Positions 8,652-19,259 of a DNA stretch of 64,000 nt are shown in pieces; position 1 is the stretch's first letter; every line of letters begins with the position of its first letter. Location of the stretch: positions 36,490 through 100,489 of the forward strand of contig JAJFFD010000066.1 of assembly GCA_021776805.1 (NCBI GenBank), given 5' to 3'. Under the pieces are notes generated by a model. It had not been told where the DNA came from. It saw only the letters and a list, made by a program, of their open reading frames with translations, and did no database searches. A program made the position numbers and the translations under genes. Origin of the DNA: Planctomycetota bacterium. GTDB taxonomy: Bacteria; Planctomycetota; UBA1135; UBA2386.

Positions 8652-9821
8652 TTAGCTGCGATCGAGTAAGGCAATACCCTGAGTGAGGTCGGCGAGAAGA
8701 TCTTCCAGGTCCTCCACGCCTACCGAGAGTCGAATCAGGCCGTCCTGGAAACCCGCTGCGATTCTCTCCTCGCGAGGAATGCTCCCGTGGGTCATGGTGG
8801 CCGGATGATCGACCAAGCTCTCCACGCCGCCGAGGCTTTCTGCCAGTGCGAAGAGCTTGAAGGAGGACGCGACGCGCTTCGCATCCTCGACACTTGCATC
8901 GAGTTCGAAGGAGACCATGCCGCCTGGATTGCGCATCTGTCTCTGGGCGAGCTCGTACTGCGTGTGGGAGGCGAGGCCTGGGTAATGGACCTTGCTCACT
9001 CGCGGATGTGACTCGAGGTTCTCGGCGATGGCTTGAGCGTTGGCTGCGTGTCGCTCCATGCGGAGATGCAGAGTCTTTGTGCCGCGCATGGTGAGGAAGC
9101 AGTCGAGAGGCCCGGGCGTGCCGCCGACCGTGTTTTGGAAGTGGGCTAGCCGCGTATGCAGATCCGGATCGTCAACGACGATCGCGCCGCCGATCACGTC
9201 AGAATGGCCGCCTAGGTACTTGGTGGTCGAGTGGAAGGTGATGTCGATGCCCATACCAAGTGGCTGCTGTAGGTAGGGGGTTGCGAAGGTGTTGTCGCAG
9301 GCGCTGAGGATGCCACGCGTCTTGCAGAGCTCCGCGACCGCCTTCAGATCCGTGAGCCTGAGCAATGGATTCGAAGGGCTCTCGATCATTACGAGCTTGG
9401 TTTCCGGCCGCATTGCTCCCTCGAGGATCGCTAGGTCGGTCATGTCCAAGAAGGTGAAATCGACCCCGAACTTCTGATAGAGGGTGGTGCAGATCCGGTA
9501 GGTGCCCCCGTAGAGGTCGTTGCTGCAGATGACATGATCGCCGGACTGCAGGAGGTTGAGCACCGTATTGATGGCTGCCATGCCGGAGCTGAAGCAGAGG
9601 CCGTGTGCGCCACTCTCGAGTGCAGCGATGTTCGCTTCCAGTGCAGTACGGGTTGGGTTGCAGGTACGCGAGTAGTCGTAGCCCTTGAGCTTCCCTGGTG
9701 ACTCTTGTACGTAGGTGCTGGTCAGGTAGACCGGGGTCATGATCGCACCGGTGCTCGGGTCCGGGTCCTGTCCGGCATGGATGGCGCGGGTTGCGAAGCC
9801 TACTTGCTCAGGTTCTGTCAT
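8652..9821 (-). CDS. Cystathionine gamma-synthase / gamma-lyase family PLP enzyme
   Basis: YSRTCNPTRTALE, FSSGMAAINTVL, ITFHSTTKYLGGHSDVIGG (PLP Lys). Confidence 0.9.
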   Translation of the reverse strand: MTEPEQVGFATRAIHAGQDPDPSTGAIMTPVYLTSTYVQESPGKLKGYDYSRTCNPTRTALEANIAALESGAHGLCFSSGMAAINTVLNLLQSGDHVICSNDLYGGTYRICTTLYQKFGVDFTFLDMTDLAILEGAMRPETKLVMIESPSNPLLRLTDLKAVAELCKTRGILSACDNTFATPYLQQPLGMGIDITFHSTTKYLGGHSDVIGGAIVVDDPDLHTRLAHFQNTVGGTPGPLDCFLTMRGTKTLHLRMERHAANAQAIAENLESHPRVSKVHYPGLASHTQYELAQRQMRNPGGMVSFELDASVEDAKRVASSFKLFALAESLGGVESLVDHPATMTHGSIPREERIAAGFQDGLIRLSVGVEDLEDLLADLTQGIALLDRS

Positions 9822-9959
9822 GGTTTCTTCCGGTTCATCCCGGCCCTGAGGATCCCGAGGCAACGCTGCCCCCTGGGACCTCAGCCAGGAAGCCTACTTG
9901 GCGAACCGGAGCGCACAAGCCTTGATGGTCCGGTCCGCTTCGCCATGCTGAGTGGAGAT

Positions 9960-12035
9960 ATGGAGCCGGTACAGTTCGACCTGGAGACTCTCGAGTTTCG
10001 CGTGGTGCGCGAACTCCTGACCGAGCGCCTGGAGACTGCCCTGGGTCGACATCTAGTTCAGGCATTGGGACCCCTTGGGACAGCTGCGGAGGCCAATGCC
10101 GCTCTCGAGGAAGCGCGAGAAATCGCTGTCCGCCTGGCTGAGGAGGATCGCCCGCCGCTTGGTTCCGCCGTGGAGCTGCGTTCCTGGCTCGCGGCCTTCT
10201 TCGCTGGCGAGCATCAGCCGGAGACCAGGGATATCGCGGACCTGAAGAGGCTGTTGCGCTGTGCCCTCTCCTGCAAGTCCTGGCTTCGCGCCCGGGAGGG
10301 GCAGCAGGCCCTGTGGGGAATGGCCGAGGCTTTCCCCGATGTGCGCGCGCTCTTCGAGGAGTTGGAGAATGTGGTGGATGATCGTGGTGAAGTTCTGTCC
10401 AGCGCTTCCTTGCGGTTGGACGAGCTGCGGCGAGAGATCGAGTCGTCAGAGGGGGCGGTGCGGGCGGCCGCAGCAAGCTATGCCGGGCGAGAGGAGCTCA
10501 GGCGTTGTCTCCAAAGTACGGAACCATCCTGGCGCCATGGGCGGCCTGTGTTGCAGGTCCGTCAGGAGTTTCGGCACATGGTGCCGGGCATTCTGCATGA
10601 TCGGAGCCAGAGCGGTGCCACCCTGTTCGTCGAGCCATCCTGTGTCGTCGAATTGGCCAACCGACTCTCCGATGCACGCGCCGCGGAGCATCGCGAGATT
10701 CAGGTAGTTCTCGCCCAGATCTGTCGCGGACTGCGGCGCTGCAGGGAGGAGGTTGATGCATCTCTGGCTGCGATCGAGAGGCTGGATCTCGCCCAGGCCC
10801 GGGCCAAGCTCATCCACGTGGATGGTTATTATGCGGCCCCGGTAGTCGCAAGCGGCGTCCTGCGATTGCGACGCGCCTTGCATCCCATTCTCCTGAGTGC
10901 TCAGAATGAGGTTGATGCTCTCGTGCCCTTGGACATCACTCTTGGGGATCCCTACCGCATGATCGTGGTCACGGGTCCTAATACCGGTGGCAAAACGGTA
11001 GTGCTCAAGACGGTGGGGCTGCTGGCTTTGATGGCCCTCTCGGGCATCCCAATCCCAGCGCAGGAGGGCAGCCAGATTCCTGATCTCGATGGGATCTTCG
11101 CTGACATCGGTGACGCCCAGGGCATCAGCCAGAATCTCTCGACCTTCTCTGCACACGTCACGCGGATCGCTCGTTGTCTCCACGGAGCCACCGAGCGCTC
11201 ACTGGTTCTGCTCGATGAGCTCGGCGCGGGCACGGATCCGGAGGAGGGAGGAAGTCTGGGCTATGCCGTGCTCGAGGCCTTTGAAGAAAGGCGAAGCATG
11301 GCTGTGGTGACCACTCATTTGGGCCAGCTGAAGGACTTTGCCTACAGCAACGAGGGCACGGAGAACGGTTCCATGTCCTTTGATGGCGAGACGCTGAGCC
11401 CCTTGTATCGATTGGAGATCGGGATTCCGGGAACGAGTCACGCCCTCGATATTGCCGGCAGGGTCGGGATGCCCGCTGACCTGGTGCGACGGGCGCGCGA
11501 ACTGCTGGGGCGCCAGGACCTTGGCCTCGAGGAGGTGATCGGCCAGGTGCAGAAGGCGCGAGTGCAGGCTGAGGACGCTCGGCAGAGGACGGAAGAGCTT
11601 CGCGGCCAGGCGGAAACTCGCGAGCGAGAGCTCCAAGTGAAACATCAGGAGATCGACCGACGTCAGGCCTGGCTGGAGGAGGAGGCCGATTCGCTAGTTG
11701 CCGAACAGCTGGGTGAGGTGCGCGACAGGCTCGAGGCCACCCTGAAAGATTTTGGCAACGCTCCGAAGCCCTTTGGTGAACGAGCTCAGGAGCTCCGGCG
11801 TGAACTGTCCGAGCTGCTTCGCGCGCGATCCTTGCACCGGCGCCGCATGCGATTCCTCGGTGAACTTCGCAAGGGCAGTCGCGTGTGGGTGCCAACCTTC
11901 CACAAGCTCTGCCTGGTCAAGAAAGTGGATCGGGCGCGAGATCTGATTACCATCGAGGCAGGCAGCATGCGTTTGGAGATTCCATTCGAGGACATCTCCT
12001 GGCTGCAGCCGATCGATCCCCGCGACAAGAACTGA
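9960..12035 (+). CDS. mutS2: MutS2 family protein lacking the C-terminal Smr domain
   Basis: GPNTGGKTVVLKTVGLLALM Walker A, DIGDAQGISQNLSTFSAH, LLDELGAGTDPEEG; ends shortly after KOW-like segment. Confidence 0.88.
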   Translation: MEPVQFDLETLEFRVVRELLTERLETALGRHLVQALGPLGTAAEANAALEEAREIAVRLAEEDRPPLGSAVELRSWLAAFFAGEHQPETRDIADLKRLLRCALSCKSWLRAREGQQALWGMAEAFPDVRALFEELENVVDDRGEVLSSASLRLDELRREIESSEGAVRAAAASYAGREELRRCLQSTEPSWRHGRPVLQVRQEFRHMVPGILHDRSQSGATLFVEPSCVVELANRLSDARAAEHREIQVVLAQICRGLRRCREEVDASLAAIERLDLAQARAKLIHVDGYYAAPVVASGVLRLRRALHPILLSAQNEVDALVPLDITLGDPYRMIVVTGPNTGGKTVVLKTVGLLALMALSGIPIPAQEGSQIPDLDGIFADIGDAQGISQNLSTFSAHVTRIARCLHGATERSLVLLDELGAGTDPEEGGSLGYAVLEAFEERRSMAVVTTHLGQLKDFAYSNEGTENGSMSFDGETLSPLYRLEIGIPGTSHALDIAGRVGMPADLVRRARELLGRQDLGLEEVIGQVQKARVQAEDARQRTEELRGQAETRERELQVKHQEIDRRQAWLEEEADSLVAEQLGEVRDRLEATLKDFGNAPKPFGERAQELRRELSELLRARSLHRRRMRFLGELRKGSRVWVPTFHKLCLVKKVDRARDLITIEAGSMRLEIPFEDISWLQPIDPRDKN

Positions 12036-12051
12036 CAGAATCTCCATCGGC

Positions 12052-12516
12052 GTGACTACTCCCGTGAACAACTCCGCCGAGAGGACCAAGGTCCTGCTCG
12101 CCGACAATGACGCAGGTGTCGGCCGAGTGCTCGAACAGGTTCTGGCGCGCGAGGGCATCGATGTCCAGTGGGCTGCGGATGGTGAGATAGCCGTGCAGGC
12201 CCTGCGACGGGGGGGATTCCAGTTGCTGATCTGCGACCTCGACATGCCCAAGCTCAGTGGGGAGGAGGTGCTCGAGCACCTTGGGAAGATCCCAGCCGCT
12301 CCCCCGGCTCTGGTCATCTCGGGCTACCTGGATGCGAGCAGCAATCGCCGTCTCCTCGAGATTCCTGGGGTGAGAATGACCCTGCGCAAGCCCTTCGATG
12401 TCTTCGCCTTTGCTCGCCTGGTTGCCGATCTGAGTCGCGGGGGCTCCGGCGAGATCCCGGATGAACTCGCATCTCGCGCCGAACTCGCTGTCGGCAGAGA
12501 AGAGGCTGCAGGCTGA
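12052..12516 (+). CDS. Receiver-domain response regulator (no output domain)
   Basis: VLLADNDAGVGRVLEQVLAREG...LLICDLDMPKLSGEEVLEHL...LVISGY...TLRKPFD; GTG start. Confidence 0.82.
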   Translation: MTTPVNNSAERTKVLLADNDAGVGRVLEQVLAREGIDVQWAADGEIAVQALRRGGFQLLICDLDMPKLSGEEVLEHLGKIPAAPPALVISGYLDASSNRRLLEIPGVRMTLRKPFDVFAFARLVADLSRGGSGEIPDELASRAELAVGREEAAG

Positions 12517-13691
12517 TGAACAGCCTTCTGAGTCGACTTTCCTTTCGTACCGCAGGCGAGTCCCATGGGCCGGCAGTAACCGCCCTCCTAGAAGGCATAC
12601 CTCGAGGATTGGACCTCTCGCTCAGTGAGATCGACGCCGAACTGGCGCGTCGTCAGGGTGGTGCCGGTCGCGGGGATCGGCAGCGGATCGAAACGGATCA
12701 AGTCAGGATCAGCGCTGGCATGCGCAAGGGGCAGACCATTGGCTCACCCCTCTGTCTGGTCATTCGCAACCGCGACGAGAAGATCGATGAGCTTCCCGAG
12801 CCGAGTCGACCACGCCCGGGGCATGCGGACTTGTCCGGAGCCTACCGCTATCAAGACCAGGATATCCGCGGCACTTTGGAGCGGGCTTCGGCCAGAGAGA
12901 CGGTCGCTCGAGTTGCCGCGGGCGGGGTGGCCAAGCAGTTGCTGGCCAAGGCGGGCTGCCAGGTCTTTGGCTTCGTCCGATCCCTAGCTGGCGCTGAATT
13001 GCCCGCAGAGATCCCCGGAGAAATCTCCGGTGATGGCCTGGAGAGCTTGCGTAAATTGCGTGATGCTAGCCGTTTATACACCCTCGACCGGGTGGTTGAT
13101 GAGGCCATGTTCGCCGAGGTTGGTGCCGCAGGTAGGGACAAGGACACGGTCGGTGGAGTCGTCGAGGTCCAGGCGATCGGCCTCCTACCAGGAGTTGGCA
13201 GCCATCTGCAATGGCACGAGCGTCTTGATGCCAGGCTCTCCGCAGCCATTGTCTCCATCCCTGCATTTAAAGGGGTCGAGTTGGGCCTGGGATTCCGCTC
13301 GGGCGCATTGAGGGGCTCGCAGGTCCATGACAGTATTCTCCCTGCGGCTGGTGCCTCTCGCCTGCGTCGGGGTAGCAATCGGGCCGGTGGCCTCGAAGGC
13401 GGCACAAGCAACGGCGAGAACATCGTCATCCGCGGGGTGATGAAGCCGATCTCAACATTGCGGCGGGCCCTGCCCAGTGTGGACCTGGCGACCGGCGCCT
13501 CGGATGAGGCGGGCTACGAGCGTTCGGACATCTGTGCCTTGTCAGCCGCCTCGGTCATCGCGGAGGCCATGGTCGCCCTGGTTCTGGCGGATGCCTTGCT
13601 ACATCGGGTCGGTGGGGAGTCCATGCTGGAGTTTCTTGCTCGACATCGAGCTCTCAGGGAAGGGGTGGCTGGACTCAGCGGGGGCAACTAG
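12516..13691 (+). CDS. aroC: Chorismate synthase
   Basis: FRTAGESHGPAVTALLEGIPRGL, RPGHADLSGAYRYQDQDIRGTLERASARETVARVAAG. Confidence 0.95.
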   Translation: MNSLLSRLSFRTAGESHGPAVTALLEGIPRGLDLSLSEIDAELARRQGGAGRGDRQRIETDQVRISAGMRKGQTIGSPLCLVIRNRDEKIDELPEPSRPRPGHADLSGAYRYQDQDIRGTLERASARETVARVAAGGVAKQLLAKAGCQVFGFVRSLAGAELPAEIPGEISGDGLESLRKLRDASRLYTLDRVVDEAMFAEVGAAGRDKDTVGGVVEVQAIGLLPGVGSHLQWHERLDARLSAAIVSIPAFKGVELGLGFRSGALRGSQVHDSILPAAGASRLRRGSNRAGGLEGGTSNGENIVIRGVMKPISTLRRALPSVDLATGASDEAGYERSDICALSAASVIAEAMVALVLADALLHRVGGESMLEFLARHRALREGVAGLSGGN

Positions 13692-13800
13692 CCGTTCCTG
13701 CCTCGATGTCCCCAGATGCTTGGGGAAAAAGGCATTCAGCGGCCTTGATATGCCAGGGGCCCTCGCTATCTTGCCCCCTCCTTTCTTCCGCGGCACGCCT

Positions 13801-13875
13801 GCTAGCGTAGCTCAACGGTAGAGCACCTGATTTGTAATCTGGAGGTTGTGGGTTCAACTCCCACCGCTAGCTCCA
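13801..13875 (+). tRNA. tRNA-Thr (anticodon TGT)
   Basis: Cloverleaf; acceptor GCTAGCG/CGCTAGC, loop tttgtaa, encoded CCA. Confidence 0.95.
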
Positions 13876-13960
13876 TGATCGACAGGGTCTTGCGTTGAGT
13901 CAAGTCGAGCAGGTTGCACGGAGAAAGGCGATCCTCGAGGTCGCATAGACCCTCTCAATT

Positions 13961-14045
13961 GGGCGGATACCCAAGCGGCCAACGGGGTCAGACTGTAAAT
14001 CTGATGGCATAGCCTTCGCAGGTTCGAATCCTGCTCCGCCCACCA
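13961..14045 (+). tRNA. tRNA-Tyr (anticodon GTA)
   Basis: Acceptor GGGCGGA/TCCGCCC, anticodon loop ctgtaaa, long variable arm, encoded CCA. Confidence 0.95.
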
Positions 14046-14104
14046 GTGTCTGCAGCATCGGCTGTGGTCCTTTGACTTTGATCTTTCATGTGAATCGCTC
14101 GTCG

Positions 14105-14178
14105 GCGGGTGTAGCTCAACGGTAGAGCCCCAGCCTTCCAAGCTGGTAGTGTGGGTTCGATTCCCATCACCCGCTCCA
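14105..14178 (+). tRNA. tRNA-Gly (anticodon TCC)
   Basis: Acceptor GCGGGTG/CACCCGC, loop cttccaa, encoded CCA. Confidence 0.95.
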
Positions 14179-14194
14179 AAGTTAGCGCTCCCAC

Positions 14195-14269
<75 letters not shown>

Positions 14270-14375
14270 ACCGAGGCGCGATTCGCCCTTTTTTCCAACC
14301 TCGAAACGCAAGCAACGAGAACAAACCACTGCCATTCTGCCGACTAGCGGCAGAATCCGAGCGGAGCACGTAAGA

Positions 14376-15578
<1,203 letters not shown>

Positions 15579-15580
15579 CA

Positions 15581-15598
15581 CCGCGGCTTCGGCCGCGG
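15581..15598 (+). promoter_or_regulatory. cUUCGg-capped hairpin between tuf and tRNA-Trp
   Basis: CCGCGGC-TTCG-GCCGCGG, 7-bp perfect stem. Confidence 0.6.
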
Positions 15599-15604
15599 CC
15601 TCAT

Positions 15605-15680
15605 AGGCCAGTAGCTCAATTGGCAGAGCACCTGATTCCAAATCAGGGGGTTGAGGGTTCAAGTCCTTCCTGGCCTGCCA
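15605..15680 (+). tRNA. tRNA-Trp (anticodon CCA)
   Basis: Acceptor AGGCCAG/CTGGCCT, loop ttccaaa, encoded CCA. Confidence 0.95.
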
Positions 15681-15718
15681 ATCTGAGTCTGATCCCGCAC
15701 CTCTCGCCCCCAAGAACC

Positions 15719-16156
15719 GTGGCTTACAAGAAGGACCTAGGACGCTATGCCAGGATGTCGGCCTTTTGGGGCCTCTTCCTGCTTTTGGCCTACGGCTGCT
15801 TTACTGGCCTGGTATTCACCCTGCGTGGGTGGTTCTCAGGCCTGGGGTCGACCTTCACGGATGCTTGGGTAGACAAGCTCCCGCTGATTGGCTCGATCGA
15901 TATGGCGATGGGGGTGACTCTCCTCTTCCTGGCTATCGGCGGGCTCGCAATTTCTCGCTTCCTCAATCGGCCCAAGTCGGCTGATCTCCTCATCGAAACC
16001 GAGGGGGAGCTGCGCAAAGTCACATGGCCTTCCACCAGCGAGACCTGGTCGGGTACGATCGCGGTCATCGTCACCGTGATCATCATGCTCTGCTTCCTCT
16101 ATGCCTCTGACCTCTTCCTTAGTGGCCTGCTCAGCAGGCTAATGGGGGGAGCGTAA
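15719..16156 (+). CDS. secE: Preprotein translocase subunit SecE (three predicted TM segments)
   Basis: ETEGELRKVTWPSTSETWSGTIAVIVTVIIMLCFLYASDLFL; position tuf-trnW-secE-nusG; GTG start (ORF start at 15620 lies inside tRNA-Trp). Confidence 0.88.
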   Translation: MAYKKDLGRYARMSAFWGLFLLLAYGCFTGLVFTLRGWFSGLGSTFTDAWVDKLPLIGSIDMAMGVTLLFLAIGGLAISRFLNRPKSADLLIETEGELRKVTWPSTSETWSGTIAVIVTVIIMLCFLYASDLFLSGLLSRLMGGA

Positions 16157-16686
16157 TGGCTCAGGAGTGGTACTTCTTGCGGGTGCAAGTCGGTCGTGAA
16201 GACCGGATCCGCAAGAACATGGTGGCCCGTCTCAAGCAGGCGGGGCACGAAGACAAGGTTCCGCAGGTCATCGTGCCAACTGAGACTGTCGCTGATCACC
16301 GTGGAGGCAAGCGCCGAATCCGCAAGAAGAAGCTCTACCCGGGCTATCTCATGGTGGAGATGGAGCTGACCGACGATGTCTGGTTCGTGCTTCGCGAGAC
16401 TCCAGGCTTCGGTGACTTTGTCGGTGGACGCAGCACGCCGACACCCATGAGCCCGGACGAAGTCGAAAACGTCCTCAACCGCATGGAAGAGAGCAAGAGC
16501 CAGCCGAAGCTCTCCGTGCAGTTCAGTCGGGGCGATCGGGTCAAGATCAAGCAAGGACCCTTCGAGAACATCGATGGTGTGGTCGAAGACGTGAACCCGG
16601 AAAAGGGAACTCTCGAAGTCGCCGTCACCATCTTCGGTCGATCCACGCCCGTTTCTTTGGGTTATTGGGAGGTGGAGCAAGTCTGA
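16156..16686 (+). CDS. nusG: Transcription termination/antitermination protein NusG
   Basis: EWYFLRVQVGREDRIRKNM, KLYPGYLMVEMELTDDVWFVLRETPG, GDRVKIKQGPFENIDGVVEDVNPEKG (KOW). Confidence 0.95.
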   Translation: MAQEWYFLRVQVGREDRIRKNMVARLKQAGHEDKVPQVIVPTETVADHRGGKRRIRKKKLYPGYLMVEMELTDDVWFVLRETPGFGDFVGGRSTPTPMSPDEVENVLNRMEESKSQPKLSVQFSRGDRVKIKQGPFENIDGVVEDVNPEKGTLEVAVTIFGRSTPVSLGYWEVEQV

Positions 16687-16754
16687 GCTTCTTCGGAAGT
16701 CGGCCAAGCAGCACCGAACAGGAATTCGAAAGTCAGAACCGGAGTCCATCAGCG

Positions 16755-16773
16755 ACTCTGAGTCTCTCAGAGT
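16755..16773 (+). promoter_or_regulatory. Hairpin in rplK leader
   Basis: ACTCTGA-gtctc-TCAGAGT inverted repeat upstream of rplK. Confidence 0.4.
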
Positions 16774-16815
16774 GGGAGGAGCAAACCGGCTCCGCTTGCA
16801 CCACGGGGAGTAACA

Positions 16816-17241
16816 ATGGCAAAACAAGTAACCGCAGTCATCAAACTACAGTGCCCTGGTGGGCAGGCGACCCCTGCCCCGCCCGTCGGACCCGCTCTGG
16901 GTCAGCATGGGGTGAACATCGGGCAGTTCGTCAAGGAGTTCAACGACGCGACCCGCGACAAAGCGGGCTTGGTTATCCCGGTGGTAATCAGCGTCTACAA
17001 GGACCGCACCTTCTCCTTCATCATGAAGTCACCGCCTGCGGCGGTACTCCTGAAGAAGGCAGCTGGCCTGGCGAAGGCTGCCAACAACCCCGGCAGCGAG
17101 ATCGTCGGTTCGGTGACCAGGGCGCAGGTTCGGGAGATCGCCGAGTTGAAGAAGGCCGACCTCAACGCTGCCAGCGCCGAGGCCGCCATGCGCATCATCG
17201 AGGGCACGGCGCGCTCCGCTGGCATCAAGGTGGAGGGTTAG
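16816..17241 (+). CDS. rplK: 50S ribosomal protein L11
   Basis: [37 protein letters not shown]. Confidence 0.97.
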   Translation: MAKQVTAVIKLQCPGGQATPAPPVGPALGQHGVNIGQFVKEFNDATRDKAGLVIPVVISVYKDRTFSFIMKSPPAAVLLKKAAGLAKAANNPGSEIVGSVTRAQVREIAELKKADLNAASAEAAMRIIEGTARSAGIKVEG

Positions 17242-17247
17242 AACGCG

Positions 17248-17934
17248 ATGACTAGAAAACACAGTAAGCGCTTCAAGAAGGCAGAAGAGCAGGTCGACAA
17301 ACTGCGCAGCTACCAGGCACTCGAGGGCATCAGGCTACTCCAGTCTCTGCCCAAGCCAAAATTCGAAGAGAGCGTGGAAATCGCAGTGCGGCTTGGGATC
17401 AACCCCAAGAAGACCGACCAATTGGTGCGCGGCTCGGTGAGCCTGCCGAAGGGAACCGGCAAGTCGGTTCGCATTGCTGTCTTCGCCGAGGGGGACAAGG
17501 CCAAGGAAGCCGAGGAAGCGGGGGCCGACATCGTCGGTTCCAAGGACCTGGCCGAGAAGATCGCCGGCGGCTATATGGACTTCGACATGACCATAGCCGC
17601 CCCCGACATGATGAAACACGTCGGCAAGCTCGGTAAGGTCCTCGGCCCTCAGGGAAAGATGCCTTCGCCAAAGGCGGGCACCGTTACGCCGAACGTCGCA
17701 GATGCCGTCCGTGAATTCAAAGCTGGCAAGATCGAGTTCAGAACCGATTCCGGAGCCAACGTTCACGCTGCCATCGGCAAGCGTTCCTTCGCTGCCGAGG
17801 ACCTGAGTGAGAACCTCGTGGCCTTCGTTGAACATCTTCGCAACTTGAAGCCAGCGCAGGCCAAGGGCGAGTTCATTCGCAAAGTAGCAATCTCCACTTC
17901 CATGGGGCCAGGCATCCTGGTCGACATGGGCTGA
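17248..17934 (+). CDS. rplA: 50S ribosomal protein L1
   Basis: [58 protein letters not shown]. Confidence 0.97.
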   Translation: MTRKHSKRFKKAEEQVDKLRSYQALEGIRLLQSLPKPKFEESVEIAVRLGINPKKTDQLVRGSVSLPKGTGKSVRIAVFAEGDKAKEAEEAGADIVGSKDLAEKIAGGYMDFDMTIAAPDMMKHVGKLGKVLGPQGKMPSPKAGTVTPNVADAVREFKAGKIEFRTDSGANVHAAIGKRSFAAEDLSENLVAFVEHLRNLKPAQAKGEFIRKVAISTSMGPGILVDMG

Positions 17935-17951
17935 TAGCCAGGAGTCGAGTC

Positions 17952-18479
17952 ATGCCAAGCATCGTCAATGAGTTTCTCCTGGAGGAGCTGACCGAGGAGA
18001 TCAAAGCTGCCGGGTCCTGCCTGGTGCTCTCCTTCGATCGTCTAACGGTTTCGGAAGTAAGCGACCTGCGCACTCAACTCCGCGATAGCGGGGTGAACTA
18101 CAAGGTCGTCAAGAACCGGCTAGCCGCCAAGGCTTTCAAGAGTAGTTTGGATCTGGACCTCACGGCCGCGTTCAGCGGCAAGTGCGGAGTCATAACTGCG
18201 CCCGAGGAGGGCGTGATCTCCGCGGCCAAGTTGGTGCGCGAGTCGATCAAGAAGCAGAAGGATCCCAAGATCAACATCACCGGTGGTGTTATCGAGGGTG
18301 AGGCCTTGCTGGGTGCTGCAGCCGCAGCGATCCCGGACATGCCTGACCGCAACACGGTGAATGCACAGCTGGCCGGAATGATATCCGCGCCTGCTCGCGC
18401 TCTCGCCACGGTCACTCAAGGCCTGGCTTCAGGGATGGCCCGCGTCATCCAGGCCAAGATGGACAAGGAGGCGGGCTAA
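17952..18479 (+). CDS. rplJ: 50S ribosomal protein L10
   Basis: L10 N-domain (VSEVSDLRTQLRDSGVNYKVVKNRLAAKAF); between rplA and rplL. Confidence 0.93.
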   Translation: MPSIVNEFLLEELTEEIKAAGSCLVLSFDRLTVSEVSDLRTQLRDSGVNYKVVKNRLAAKAFKSSLDLDLTAAFSGKCGVITAPEEGVISAAKLVRESIKKQKDPKINITGGVIEGEALLGAAAAAIPDMPDRNTVNAQLAGMISAPARALATVTQGLASGMARVIQAKMDKEAG

Positions 18480-18574
18480 CGAGTCCGCAGAGTTTTATTC
18501 AGTCCCGGGCATGCACTGCAACCTGAGGGCTGGTCATTGCAAGAAACAGGAATTCCCAAGATTGGAGGTTTGAA

Positions 18575-18973
18575 ATGTCTGAAGAGCAGACTGTGACACT
18601 TGATGCGGACCTGGAAGAGATCTTCCAGAAGATCGACGGGCTCACCCTCGGCAAGGCTTCTCAGTTGGTGAAAGCGATGGAAGATCGTTGGGGCGTTTCC
18701 GCCGCAGCGCCTGCCGCTGTCGCTGTTGCCGCCGGCGACGGTGGTGCCGCTGAAGAAGAGAAGACCGAGTTCGACGTCATCCTTAAGGGTGCCGGCAGCA
18801 ATAAGATTGCCGTCATCAAGGCCGTGCGCGAAATCACCGGCTTGGGCCTCAAGGAGGCCAAAGCAGTGGTGGAGGAAGCGCCCAAGGCGATCAAGGAAGG
18901 CATTGCCAAGGATGAGGCCGAAGAGCTCAAGAAGAAGCTCGACGATGCCGGCGCCGAGGTGGAGCTCAAGTAG
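18575..18973 (+). CDS. rplL: 50S ribosomal protein L7/L12
   Basis: [47 protein letters not shown]. Confidence 0.97.
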   Translation: MSEEQTVTLDADLEEIFQKIDGLTLGKASQLVKAMEDRWGVSAAAPAAVAVAAGDGGAAEEEKTEFDVILKGAGSNKIAVIKAVREITGLGLKEAKAVVEEAPKAIKEGIAKDEAEELKKKLDDAGAEVELK

Positions 18974-18974
18974 A

Positions 18975-18989
18975 CCCGGTGCCGCCGGG
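18975..18989 (+). promoter_or_regulatory. Small hairpin in rplL-rpoB intergenic region (possible attenuator)
   Basis: CCCGG-tgccg-CCGGG immediately after rplL stop. Confidence 0.3.
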
Positions 18990-19259
18990 CGGATACTTCC
19001 AGACCCTTTTCAACCGATCCGTGCCTGGTGTCAGGGGCGGGTTTCGGCCTATTCTATGCGCCGAAATTGCGCCCTTGTTTTCCAGATCCCAATGATTCCC
19101 TGGTCCTTCCCCGGAAAATGGCTTTGCCAGGGGCCGGTCAAGGGCTGTACCTTCCCTGCTGTTGCTGTGGTTCAGTTTTTGCTAGGCGGGGGGCTGTGTG
19201 GTCCGGCCTCCTTCTGTTCCCAGCCAGCGCCAGGATCCCCTTACAGGCTGAACGCTTAG

